In this document: positions 23,865 through 36,300 of the stretch, in pieces
How positions within the stretch are numbered: the stretch's first letter is position 1
Layout: every line of letters starts with the position of its first letter
Assembly: GCF_958979055.1 (NCBI RefSeq)
Contig: NC_084897.1
Span: 23,247,628-23,311,627 of the forward strand
Source: Alnus glutinosa
Taxonomy: Eukaryota; Streptophyta; Magnoliopsida; Fagales; Betulaceae
Direction: 5' to 3'
DNA length: 64,000 nucleotides
The notes under the pieces: generated by a model
What the model was told of the DNA's origin: nothing
Seen by the model: only the letters and a program-made list of their open reading frames with translations
Database searches by the model: none
Translations under genes and position numbers: made by a program

Positions 23865-23908
<44 letters not shown>
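23865..23908 (+). repeat. Poly(A) tract, 44 bp
   Basis: Uninterrupted A run. On the minus strand it is a poly(T) following a TTTGAATCCCAGCAG motif that resembles the B-box part of the array at 20873-21745. Confidence 0.9.
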
Positions 23909-23911
<3 letters not shown>

Positions 23912-23936
23912 TTTCTACTGCTGGGATTCAAACCTT

Positions 23937-24043
23937 GTTTTTTTTTTTTTTTTTTTGACATGTCCATATAAGAGAGGAATGTGAGATTTGAACTAGTAAC
24001 CTCTACTTCATGATGTGTGGTCCTCAACTGATTGAGCTACCCC
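23937..24043 (-). mobile_element. tRNA-derived SINE
   Basis: On the minus strand the element starts GGGGTAGCTCAATCAGTTGA (pol III A box TAGCTCAATCAG). About 40 nt later it has GTTACTAGTTCAAATCTC (B-box-like GTTCAAATC), and it ends in about 18 A residues. The body is about 87 bp. The pentamer CAAGG occurs at both borders and may be a short target duplication. The layout is that of a plant tRNA-related SINE; it has no tRNA acceptor stem, so it is not a tRNA gene. Confidence 0.75.
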
Positions 24044-24049
24044 TTGAAA

Positions 24050-25435
24050 ATTATGTCAATATTACCTTATAGCCTATTTACACATACAAAAAAAAAAAAA
24101 AAAAAAATCCCGAATACGGTGGATAGTTTCATTGTTCGAAGTTCGAACGGTTCCTATATACCAATTATAAAGATTAGGAAGGTCATTTCTCAACTTTTTT
24201 TATTCCTCCCCTTCTAGAACAACAAGAGGATAAAGCCTACTGCCTACATTAGAAAAGAGAAATGATATAATGAAAGAATAATTACTTTATGCACTTGTTT
24301 TATTTGTTTTTAATTTTCTATCTTTGCGGAAAGTGACGTCTAATCTTTTCATCTTGACTTGAGAGTCCACTCCTACTACCCACTGAGACAAAGGATTTGA
24401 CTGTTCCAGACCAAGCAATATACAGGAGTTGGCTGAAGATAATTGATGCTTTATGCTTTTGAATTTTGACCACCGAAAATTAATTAAAATTAGAGGAACC
24501 AAATGGGGCATGTTAATTTACAAAAAATAAATAAAAAAAATGGGGCAGGTTAGCTCAACTAACTCACCTTTGTCGTCTGAAAAAAATCGCTAATGACAGA
24601 GACATGAACCATGATTGATTGAGATGAGACCATGCATCATGCATGCATAATAAACAGCTGCTTCCATGGTTGTTGCTTGTCAGTTGTCATGGTTATTAGG
24701 AAAACCTATTATTGTTATATATAGACTACATTTCTTACTGGAAAACAGCCGGCGGTGAAATCCTTGGTCCGCCTGTTTTGTTCAACTAAAGTGTAATTTG
24801 TTGGCCGGATTAAGCTCAAAACGTTTCTGCGACGGATTAATATTTTTTAAAATTATTTTTTTGAGTTTAAAAGAATTTGAGTAAATAATTATAAGAGACC
24901 ACTTATAAGATTTACTTGCTCAATTATTTATCTAGTCAGATGAGTTTTATAAAACCATCGTAATTATCTATCTAAATTATTTATAATTCAGACAAATAAT
25001 ATAAGATTATCTTATTCTATTTCCTCAATCAACTCTCTAATTCCATCACGTCCATCAAAGATGAAAAAAGAAAGGGAAAGAAGATAGAAAAGTATCAGAT
25101 GCCACGGTCTACAATTTGACTAGTTTACTGAATATCATTCGCTCCTTTTTGGTCTACACTGAATATTGATCGACTATGACCACAACCAATTATTGTATGT
25201 TAATCAAACTTCTTAGCTGGATTCATCATCCATCACTCTATAAGTATCAATATGATGCCCAATATATATATATATATATATTCTTGCTGCAATATGTCAA
25301 GATCATCATGAGCCCATGATTAATACACACATATTATTATGTTTGGACCCTCAAAGCATAAAATAATTGAAATGGAAGGCTAACTCAGGAAAATTATAAA
25401 TTTAATCAATATTCCAATTAACACCTTAAAATAAA

Positions 25436-25474
<39 letters not shown>

Positions 25475-26331
25475 AAAACAAATTAACAAACATATCATTT
25501 TATTAATATAAATTGATATTTATAAAGCATTTTGCAATCTTTCTTCTCGAAGGTTGTGTTTACAAACTTGTCCATGACTCTACGCATCTCGATGGGGCAT
25601 GGGAGCCAAGCAAGTTGCCTTATAACTTCATATACAATTCAATACAATAATACGGAAGCCTCGGGGAGGATGAAGTGGGCCAGCTTTTCGGTCAAACAAC
25701 TGATTCTTCACGGCAACGGAGGGCCAGAGTTTTGCCTGCTGCTACTTCCCAGTTCCCAAGTAGAAACTTCGCTTATTTGTCATGCCTCAGTCAACTCTAA
25801 CTTAACGGGCTGCACCATAATAAAAATTAAAATATAGAACTAGTCCTCATCGAGAGCTACTTAGGATTACGATCCCCGTAATTAAAAATTTATAAATTTT
25901 CAAATTTTCAAATTTATATTATTTATTTATATCCAAACACTTGAAATATGTTATTTATTAAAATTTTGGCATGTTATTTTTTAGAAAACTAAAAGTTTTT
26001 TTTATCAAAATTTTTTACGACATGCATACGAAAATATACGAAATTTTCAATTGTAAAATTCGTAACTTGCTACTTTTTTAATATGTGGTATTTTTTAAGC
26101 ATTTTAAGATAAAGAAATTGTTTAAACTCTATAATTTAAAAATTTATAATTTTTTTGAAATTATAAATAATCGAAAACATAATATAGAGAAGAATTATTT
26201 TAGGGTATAAATTAAAATAGTTAGATTTGGTAGTATTAAATGTGTATATACATTGTTTATATTGCCACATGATTTTAAAGTTTTAAATGATCTAAAAATT
26301 AATTACATCCCCCGTAGGATTATTATTATTA

Positions 26332-26363
<32 letters not shown>

Positions 26364-26830
26364 AAGCAATGTAGATTCACTTTCAAGCACCGACCACCAT
26401 AAATATCGCATTTCTTTTTTATCATACGACCAAACATAATTTCTTGCTCTATGATGACTATCATTGATTCCTTTGCCCCTAAAAAGTAAAAACTAATCAT
26501 TACCATGTATACTTACAGTTGTACGTAATCTCCCGCATACCCTCATTCTGGAAATATGCCCTTGCCATTCCCTTGGGCACTTAAGTCATTTCCACTACCG
26601 CACCAAGCACCGCCAACTCACTTTTTTGGCACCTTCTCCTAAAAAGCCAAAACGAATCACACGTTAAACTTGATTAACCAGCAATTACCCATCTTCCTCT
26701 TCCGCACAATATCCCAGAAGATGAGCTAATTTGCAACAGCTCTTTCCATGTGAGCCCCCTTGTAACTGTAACCTCCATTTAAATCCTGGGCTTCGCCGCC
26801 TAGTATTTGTCGCCATCTCCATTTCCCGAC
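24050..26830. other. Intergenic, no gene recognised
   Basis: AT-rich, with (TA)n near 25263-25280, a poly(A) run at 25441-25472 and a poly(T) run near 26332-26357. A short segment at 24541-24565 resembles a truncated SINE head. The stretch 25530-25840 is less AT-rich and open for about 100 codons but matches no family I know. The HSL2 promoter presumably lies at the 3' end of this block, where a (CT)n tract (about 26835-26862) forms part of the likely leader. Confidence 0.5.
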
Positions 26831-26935
26831 CGTTACTCTCTCTCTCTCTCTCTGTCTCTCTCACAAACCCATAAAGCTCTACAAAACATGTCCAATGATT
26901 CCCGTTAGCGAGGCTTTCTTACTTTGTATTTTAAG

Positions 26936-29900
26936 ATGAAAAATCTAAAGCCGAAATCCATTCTGATCTGGTTTTTCTTGTTGCTGCACTGTTTTACTCT
27001 AGCGCTTTCTCTTAGAGGAGACTCCCAGATTTTGATTCGGGTCAAGAGTGCCCGGCTCGACGACCCAAACGGCAGCCTCAACGACTGGGTTTGGAACGGT
27101 GAAAGTGATCCCTGTAACTGGACCGGCGTCACTTGTGACTCTCAGAAACACTCGATTATTTCCGTTGACCTATCTGGGTTGGATATCTACGGTGGGTTTC
27201 CGTATGATTTCTGTCGAATTCGGACCCTCCGAAACCTCTCTCTCGCGAACAGTTACTTCAACGGTACTATCTCTTCCCAGCCACTGTCTCTCTGTTCACA
27301 CCTTCGCTTGCTGAACCTCTCCAGTAACCTCCTCGTTGGAGAGATGCCTGAATTCTCGCCGGAGTTCACAGAACTAGAAGTACTTGACCTATCCTCGAAC
27401 AATTTTACTGGGAATATTCCTGTGAGCTTTGGCCGGTTCCGGGCGCTGAGAGTGCTCTCCCTGACTAACAACTTGCTCAGCGGCTCGATCCCTTCCTTCT
27501 TAGGCAACCTCAGTGAGTTGACCAGGTTCGAGCTTGCTTACAATCCATTCAAGCCCGGTCTCTTACCTCCAGAGATCGGAAACCTAACCAAGCTCGAGAA
27601 TTTATTTCTTCCGCGGTCGAACCTCATCGGACCCATACCAGACTCGATCGGAAAACTCGTCGCGCTCAAAAACCTAGATTTGTCCTTCAATTCTCTTTCC
27701 GGTGAAATTCCTATCAGTATCGGCGGATTGAAAAGAGTAGAACAACTCGAGCTCTACGATAACCAATTGTCCGGTGGATTGCCCGAGAGCATAGGGAATC
27801 TGAGCTCTTTGCTTGGACTAGACGTCTCTCAGAACAATCTCACCAGAAAATTGCCAGAAAAGATCGCGGCAATGCCTCTCGTTTCTCTTAATCTCAACGA
27901 CAACTTTTTCGAAGGCGAAGTTCCGGAGGTTTTAGCTTCGAATGCGTATCTGCAGCAGTTGAAGCTCTTCAACAACAGCTTTTCCGGGAAATTTCCGGAA
28001 AATCTAGGCAAAAATTCGGACTTGGTGGAGTTTGATGTTTCTACCAACTATTTCAACGGTGAGTTGCCCAAGTACCTCTGCGACAGAAAGAAGCTTCAGA
28101 ATCTAATTGCATTCAACAACCGCTTCTCTGAAGGCTTACCAGAATCGTACGGTGAATGTGAGTCTCTCATTTATGTGAGGATTAGAAACAACCAATTGTC
28201 CGGTGAAGTGCCGGACGGTTTTTGGAGTCTATCACAGCTTACGTTTCTTGAAATGCAAGATAATAGACTCGGAGGTTCCGTTTCTCCTGCGATTTCCCGT
28301 GCTCGTGGGCTCACTGCGATCTCGATATCCGGTAATGAGTTTACCGGCGAAATCCCGGCGAATATTTGCGAACTGCATGAACTGTTGGTGATCGATGTGA
28401 GTGGAAACCAGTTTTCAGGCGAGCTTCCGACGTGTATAACGGGATTGAAGAAGCTACAGAAGCTTAGAATGCAGGAGAACTCGTTCTCTGGGGAGATTCC
28501 GAGTTCGGTGGATTCGTGGACCGAGTTGACCGAGCTGAACCTATCAAGAAACAAATTCTTCGGGAAGATTCCGCCGGAACTCGGTGATTTACCGGTGTTA
28601 ACATATCTGGATCTCTCCGAAAACTCGTTTACTGGCGAGATTCCGGTGAAAATTACGAAGCTGAAGCTGAACGAATTCAACGTCTCCGACAACAAACTGT
28701 ACGGTAAGGTACCTCTGGGTTTCAACAACGATTTGTACCTCACGAGTCTATTGGGTAACCCGGGTCTCTGTAGCCCGGATTTGAAGCCCCTGCCCCGATG
28801 TTCGAGACCCAGGCCCGCCCGGTGGGATCTCGCAGTTGCTCTAGCTCTCTGCGTGGTACTTCTAATGGGGCTTCTGTTCTGGATCTTCAAACTCAAATAT
28901 CTAGCATTTGGTCGCAAACCCAAACGCTCATGGAAGGTAGTCGCATTCCAAAGGGGGGTCGGGTTAATTGATGTAGAGATTCTCTCATCTTTAAAAGAAG
29001 AAAACGTGATCGGAGCGGGTGGGACGGGTCGGGTCTACAAGGTGATGCTCAAAACGGGTGAGATAGTAGCGGTTAAGAGGCTCTGGGGAGATACCCAGAA
29101 TCCGAATTCGAAAATGGTGTTCAAATCCGAGGTTGAGACTTTGGGTCAGATCCGCCACCGCAACGTTCTAAGGTTGCTGTCCAGTTGTAGCGGCGAGGAT
29201 GGCATGATTTTGGTGTTCGAGTACATGGAGAATGGGAGCCTGGCTGACGTGTTGCACGGAGAGAAGGGCGGAGGTTTATTGGATTGGCCCCAGCGGTTCA
29301 CGATAGCATTGGGTGCGGCTCAGGGGCTGGCGTATCTGCACCACGATTGCTCGCCGGCTATCGTGCATCGGGATGTGAAGAGTAACAATATACTATTGGA
29401 CGAGGAGTGGACGCCACGCGTGGCGGACTTTGGGCTGGCTAAGACGTTGAAGCGTGAGGGGGGGGAGGGTCCAGGTGCTATGTCACATGTTGCTGGGTCG
29501 TGTGGCTACATTGCGCCAGGTTAGTCCAATTCTCGTACTTCTTGACTAAATCAGTGATTGCTATTGAATTACGGAAGGGTTGGCGGTTTAGGATCAGGTC
29601 AACCCGTTAGCAGCCAACTCAATCATGATTTAGTTAAACGGGTTAAAATATTCAATTCGTACACAAGTTGCAGGTGATATGAATATTTGAGTTGATCGGG
29701 TTGACCCGTTTAATAAACAGGTTAACACGTTTGATATGTTTAAACCCAAAGCAATCTGTTTAAACTAATCCAATACAACTCGTTCAAATTGTTTCAACAT
29801 GTATTTATTGTATAAAAATATATTTACTTTCATTAACGGCCCAACCCACGGGTTAAGTGAATCGACCTATTTATGATTTGAACTCGTGTATGTCAAACCA

Positions 29901-30585
29901 TCATTTAATGTCATATCGAGTTCATGTTAAATTCACAAATCGTAAAAAAAAATTGGCAGTCATAAAATTACCTTTTATGCGAGAATATCACTGCCTTGTG
30001 TTCCACTACATCAATGATGATTACGTGAGAGAGCATATATAGAGGATCTAGTTGTTTAGGCAGGAGATGTATAGTTGAAAATTTATTTAGATAGGTGAAA
30101 ATTTGTTTAAATGGCTAGTAATTTAAATAGTGGTGAATCTCGATTCTCCTTGTTGCTATTGTAATTTGACATGACTAGCTTGCTTTTTGATCTAAGTTTT
30201 GTTCAACAATGCAGAGTATGGTTACACTCTAAAAGTGACCGAGAAAAGCGATGTCTATAGCTTTGGTGTGGTGCTGTTGGAGTTGATAACTGGTAAGAGG
30301 CCAAACGACGACTCCTTCGGCGATAACAAGGACATAGTGAAGTGGGTTTCGGAGATTTCTGTATCGTCGTCTCCAGCGGAAGGAAGTGAAAATGGCATCG
30401 ATTGTTATGGAGATCTGGAGCAGCTTATAGACCCCAGGATGGACCCGTCTTCTTGCGATTATGAGGAGATTGAGAAGGTTTTGGATGTTGCTCTTCTTTG
30501 TACCTCAGCATTTCCCGTTAACAGGCCTTCCATGCGAAAAGTGGTTGATTTGCTCAAGGACAAGAAACTTTCTCGTCCCAAATGA
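26936..30585 (+). CDS. HSL2: LRR receptor-like kinase, HAESA/HSL2 type, 984 aa
   Basis: Plasma-membrane receptor kinase. The Arabidopsis relatives HAESA and HSL2 perceive IDA-type peptides in organ abscission and cell separation. Exons 26936-29519 and 30215-30585 join as GCG CCA G|AG (Ala-Pro-Glu), with GT-AG ends. Order: signal peptide (about residues 1-25), LRRNT with CNWTGVTC, about 20 leucine-rich repeats, membrane helix (about 628-650), kinase (about 688-970). Kinase motifs are [16 protein letters not shown] (catalytic Lys), [14 protein letters not shown] and YIAPEYGY, so it should be catalytically competent. Closest by eye to HSL2 ([26 protein letters not shown]). The ATG at 26936 is preferred because the frame just upstream has no ATG. 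The 695-bp intron includes repeated GGGTTGACCCGTTT-type words, probably a decayed transposon. A Helitron begins 28 bp after the stop. Confidence 0.95.
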
Positions 30586-30613
30586 TGCTACTTTTCTGGT
30601 TAATTAATGTATA

Positions 30614-30642
30614 CTAGAATATAACCCGCGTCATGCGCGGGT
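30614..30642 (-). other. Helitron 3' terminus with hairpin
   Basis: On the minus strand: stem ACCCGCG, loop CATGA, stem CGCGGGT, then TATATTCTAG and flanking T. This is the replication-termination signal of Helitrons. Confidence 0.92.
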
Positions 30643-30869
30643 CGTTACTAATTAAATTTGCATAACAAATTGGAATATTACATTTAATTTAAGAAATAAA
30701 ATAAAAATTTAAGAATAAAAATGAAAGTCTAAAAATTGCAAACTCACTGTTATCAAATAATGAATAATTAGCAATTTATAAACTACCAAACATTCAGCCA
30801 AATATTATATTGTCAATATTATAAATATTGTAGATTACAAATTGCAAATAAAAAGATAAACGATTCAAA

Positions 30870-33205
30870 ATTTCTTTTTAGTAGTTTTGAATCGTTTGTA
30901 AAGGACATTGAGAGGTATTTTATCATCATCGGATTCTATGTCTTTTGTAAGTAGGGAAGAATGCATTGAAGAATCTTGACCGGACATTTGTTCATTTTCT
31001 ATTGTCGGGCTAACATCGTCGTACTCCTTTTCTTGCTTGGAGCTAGACCCCCTAAGCTTTACACTTGTAGTTCCCTATAATAAGAGATCGAGTTTCATTA
31101 GAAGTTGCATATAATTATGTAGCCAAATATTTTGTAGATTTTAATGATTCAACATATAAAGCATTGCTACCTTTTGGTTATTAGCTTCTTCTGCAACTTG
31201 CGCTTCAAAGATTCTATAAACAGTATAATTTTCCCAGCCTTTTTTCAAATTATATTCATTAAGTTTCAATTGGAAGACATACTCTCTGGAAATGATTGCT
31301 GTGATTTCTCTTGGCACGATTTTGTCTTCCAAATTCTGTATAAATAGAGCATATTGTTAAAAGAGGTTTGAACATGATATATATATATATATTATTGAAT
31401 TGTTATGATACTCTTAAAAATTCAAGATTTGTTACCTCATCTTGTAAATCTGCAAGTTCCTTTGCAGTTTTGCCTATAAGTTGTTCAGCGGCTTTGTTGA
31501 AGATAATGAATCTTGTTGAATCTGTTGTATCTGATACTTCAATTTGTATTCTATACTTGCTTTCATTTCTAAAATTGTTAGGAAGAGATATTTCTATATA
31601 CATGTGTGTGAATTAAATATCATTTGTTGTTTACCTTGGTACGCTGAATTTCGGTTCTGCTTGACAACGTTCACACCAAAAATTTCCTTCTTTAAACTTA
31701 ACCTTTGTCTTGCATGTTATACAACCAATATAATACCAGCCATACTTGTTTTCTATTCTTTCAACTTTGCATAAACATGTGTAGAATATTTCCTGTAATT
31801 TTTTGTAATAAAAAATTAAACAATTGATATTGTATTCATTATATTCTATAAATGCATTAAATAGTTATAATTTATTAATACCTTTGCTTCTGAGTTCTCT
31901 TCCATTTGTTTTAGCTCTGCAATTGTCTTCCTATTGTGTAAGGCACGTTCTCCATCTGGTATTATTGGTGGCTGTTCAATCTTCATTTGATTCACTTCTA
32001 TTATTGCAACGTTGTTTAACCTATTCATAAAGAAATGTTGCTTTTTATTAAAAATGGAAATTAAAAAAAAAATAAAGAATAATATAATGGAGTATTCTTA
32101 ATTGTCAATAACTATATCAACTTCTGGAATATCAAGATTGATGTAAACCCTTGTTGCACTTGTTGATGATAAGTTGTATTGACCTACAAAAATTTCAAAG
32201 AGAAATTCATTACCATTATTAGTAGAAAGTCATTTTATAAATAGTTACCTCTGTAAGTTCGCACAATTGTCGAAGTTACAATTGCAATGGCTGGTCTTGG
32301 AGTATTCTTATAAAAATCCTCATCTATTTGATATGCTTTAGACCTCCACAAAGTTATTTGCAAAACTTTGTTTCTGATATAGTACATAACTAAGTTAGAA
32401 ATAATTTTCTCAACTTTCACATTATTGTCTTTAACTTGGAATTCAAGTATTTCCTTACTCTTCCAATAAAAGATGGATTGTGGGTATTTTGGTTGGACGT
32501 CCTTTGGACTTTACTTCCTGAATTACTCCAACCGATTCCAATCTACCAATAACATCTGTATATTCATGAAAGATATATCAATGAAGATAGTATTGTTTTT
32601 TTTTATTTTGTATTAGTTATGGCGAAATTTTGAAACTAAATTTGTTAATAAATGTAAAGAAAGGATCGATACCTATCAAATAAGTATTGTCATTGCAACG
32701 GGCATGTTATTGTCTTATAATCTGCAATCTCAAACCTATATTGAGGTATGGAATGATTTATTTCATGGATTTTAGAGACTGAGGTCGTTAAAATGAAAAG
32801 AATTTTAAATTGGTGATGCACTGGACGGTATTGTGCTCTATATTCTTCCACTATAAAATTCTTTATCTCATAAATGCATCCTTCGTTGAGAAGAGGCCTA
32901 AAACGTTGTGCGAATTTGTTCCTAATACTTGAATGTATTAGCATTCCCTGTAAAAAGGGAAATCCCAAAATTTAGAACTAAATATTCAATTGATGATTTA
33001 CATGGCCATCTAATCAAGTTATATGCTAAATAAAGTAACTATAAAATTAATGTGAACTTACATTTTCATCGGACATGATCATGTCTAGGCTAATCAACTC
33101 ATTGTCTTGTGCAATGTTTACTGCATCCCACATCCTTATAATTCTAACTTTTATGATCCATGTATCATTGTCGGGTGAAATTTGACCAAGAGATGTGTAA
33201 TTCAT
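30870..33205 (-). pseudogene. Helitron RPA70-like single-strand DNA-binding protein, decayed
   Basis: Fragments in order on the minus strand: MNYTSLGQISPDNDTW (ATG at 33205) ending at a GT donor after MIMSDEN; an OB-fold segment beginning GMLIHSSIRNKFAQRF at 32947; DVIGRLESVGVIQEV (near 32550); ITLWRSKAYQID (near 32350); a C-terminal zinc region with CITCKTKVKF and WCERC (near 31650-31735); then RIQIEVSDTTDSTRF and a charged tail. This matches the DBD-A/B/C layout of RPA large subunits carried by plant Helitrons. Some pieces are separated by plausible introns, but in-frame stops (for example after TITCPLQ at 32690) make it a pseudogene. Confidence 0.75.
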
Positions 33206-33308
33206 CTTGTTATGATTCAATAACACCTAAAAAAGCAATAGAAATTAGTAGGATTTAATTATATTTGTAAGTATCATAATATATTGTTTAAAAACATTAA
33301 TATCTATG

Positions 33309-36300
33309 CTAAATGTTACCTCTAGGTAAGTTGTTGAAGATTTCTTTATATACTATATTTTTTGTTTTGAATTCGTCTCCATCATGTGTATCTGCAATAA
33401 GTATTCTAAGGCCATTTCTACTTGTAACTCTGGAGATAGCTACATACAATTGGCCATGGCTGAAGACAGGTTTAGATAGGAAAAGGCCTACACGTGTTGC
33501 AATGACTGTCCTTGACTTTTATTTATTGTCATAGCGAAGCAAACAGATACTGGAAATTGTCTTCTTTTTAGAATAAAAGGCAATTTGGAATCGGAAGGAG
33601 ATAGTACTATTCGTGGAATGAATACTTTATCTCCGACATGAGTTCCTGAGATGATTTTTCCTTCTAAAAACTATTTTGACAATTGAGTGACTAAAAGTCT
33701 TGTACCGTTACAGAGTCCAGCACTTTGATTTAAATTTCGAAGTAGCATTATAGGGATTCCAACTTTGAGCCTGAGTTTGTGGTTAGGAATATCTGGGAAC
33801 TTCAATGAATTCAAAAATTCTATTGGGTACATGATATCTTGGTTCTGATTGTTGCTCCCAGCTTTACATATTGAATCTGCACTGAGATACGTTTCATCAT
33901 CAACGTTAATAAGATCAATTATGTAGTCATTTATCTCTTGTACATCATCATTTGTTGGAGCTAAAATCGCTCTGTCTTCTAAATATTTAGCATCAGTGTA
34001 TTTAGACTGCAACTCAGGGTAGATATCATTCACAATGGCATTAATAGGATGGGTCTTAGGTTGAATTATCAAATCAAGTGGTATATCAATGAACGATCCA
34101 CTTTCACTATCGTTTAATTCTCCATCACCTATTTTCAAAATTCACTGTGCAAATTCTTTTGTAGCACTATCACCTTTATTTTGTTGAAGCCTAATATTCT
34201 TTGTCAAAGTAAAAATTGTACAGTTCTTCCATAATAAAGATCTGTTAATTGATGCATCAACTATTTATTCTCTTCTTCCTTTTGCTACAACTGGTAGTAT
34301 TTGTCGAAAATCACCACCAAGGACTACCGTTTTTCCTCCAAATGATTTTTCTCCACTTTGTGGATCGCTGAAGCGTAAAATATCTCTTAGTGAACGATCT
34401 AAAGCTTCAAAGCAATTTCGATGAGCCATAGGAGCTTCATCCCAAATTATAAGACTCATTCTTGTCACCAGTTCTGCAAGATGTGAACCTTGCTTGATCC
34501 CGCAAGTTGAGTTATCATTTACATTAATCGGTATCTGAAATCTTGAATGAGCAGTTCTTCCGCCAGGTAACAAAAGTGCTGCAATTCCAGACGATGCAAC
34601 TGCAATGACTATCTTTCCTTTGGACCGCAATCGACATATCAAGGTTTTCCATAAATAAGTCTTTCCAGTTCCACCATGTCCATAAACGAAGAAAAAACCA
34701 CCTTTGTTTTCTATAACAGATTTACTTATTGCATCATATATTTCTATTTGTTCACAATTTAGACCACTAATAAGTTTTATATGCTCCTCTGCCAAAGAAA
34801 TCCTGTTATAATCGGATTCTTCTTGCAGTAGTCTATTGTTACCTTCTTTGAGTAGTAACGTGTCTGGATATGGCATTGTTTCAAATTCTCTCAGTGACCT
34901 TCCATTTTTGTTCAATAATCTTTCAATGTCACATAGTGCATAGTTTTGTAATTGCGATTCTGTTAGATGTAGGTCCTCATATTGTAGAATTCTTCTTTCT
35001 CGATACAATATATCTTCAGATAACAAATTCCAATTCACCATCCATAATTTATTAGGATCGGCAACCTCACAAAAAATCAACATTGTGACAAAAAGTTCAC
35101 GGAGTTGCTTCCCTGAAGCCCAATGCGATGCTTGGTTTAAACACTCATGCCATTCTTTGTCATCATCAAGCAAACCAAGAGCGTAGCATGCTGATTGGAA
35201 AGTCGGGTATAATACACCATTTGCAGTTCTTATTTCATCAAAAGATTGAGGACCTTTGACAACATTTAGTAACATTCGCAAATAAAATCGTTCGCCACTT
35301 CCAGGATGAGCGTAAAATATCCTCCATACACATCTTATTTTCTTCCTCAATTTCCATTCTTTCTCTTTATTATGTCAAACCCATTTGGAAGGGAAATCAG
35401 AATAAGTTGATTCTCTTGCTTCTTCATACAAAGCATTTGCTTTCATCCATTCTGTAAATTTAGTCTTTCTAATATTCGGCTGATTCAGAACATTGTCTAA
35501 ATGATCAGAATCATCAAACATGACAGGTTGTACATTTTCAAGATGGAAATTAAGTCTCTCAACTGGAGGTTCTCGATAATTAATTTCAAATTGGAAGATC
35601 CTCCAGTATGCCTCTATCGCCGACACATATCTGCAATCTAAATATGTTTTTATTTCGTCAGTATCTGTCATATGTTGTATTCCAGAAGAACCCTCGACAT
35701 GTAAATTCTCTTCAAGCATCAACGTTGCACGATCAGGTCCTTTATTTATATATTTGAATAAATACTTGATAGACCTCGAACGATTGCACCACTCTACATT
35801 TATGTGTGATTGATACTTCACCAGTAAGTCAATATTGTGAGGAACTATAAATCGATTGTCTACTTTGACACCATTCTTTTCAATGAATCTTCCGTTGTTC
35901 CTTCTTTTATATACTGGAAAGCCATCTTCATCAATTGTAGTTTCAGAGCAAAATCTCTTTGGAAAATGCTTGATGCATTTGTTGCCGATCATACAACTTG
36001 ATTTTGGATTTATAGAGCCGCAAGGACCATGAACCATAAATTGTTTGACAACATCATAAGCTTGAGGATCTTTGTGCAAATCTGGAATTTCTACAGAGAT
36101 TATCTTATTGATTTCTGCTGGTGTTGGATGTTTGTTATCAGGATGTAAGAAGAGCAATATGTGAGCATGAGGCAATCCTCTCTTTTGGTATTCAATTGTG
36201 TAGACAACTATAAACAGAATAGAAACTTAATTATATTATGTATAAAAATTAATATGTGAAAGATAAATATAAAACGTAAGCAGTTTAGAATACCAGCAAC

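Noticed and set aside
23957..24043. A tRNA gene on the minus strand
   Set aside because: A and B boxes are present but there is no cloverleaf or discriminator end; the poly(A) tail marks a SINE.
26924..26935. Earlier start for HSL2 at a TTG codon
   Set aside because: TTG is not a normal plant start; the ATG at 26936 is in the same frame and gives a proper signal peptide.
28171..28923. A 250-codon open frame antisense to HSL2
   Set aside because: Shadow of the receptor kinase coding sequence; no independent domain.
29461..29519. GSCGYIAPE in the HSL2 activation segment as a loss-of-function change
   Set aside because: Cys at this position also occurs in HAESA-type kinases as I recall, so it is not a defect.
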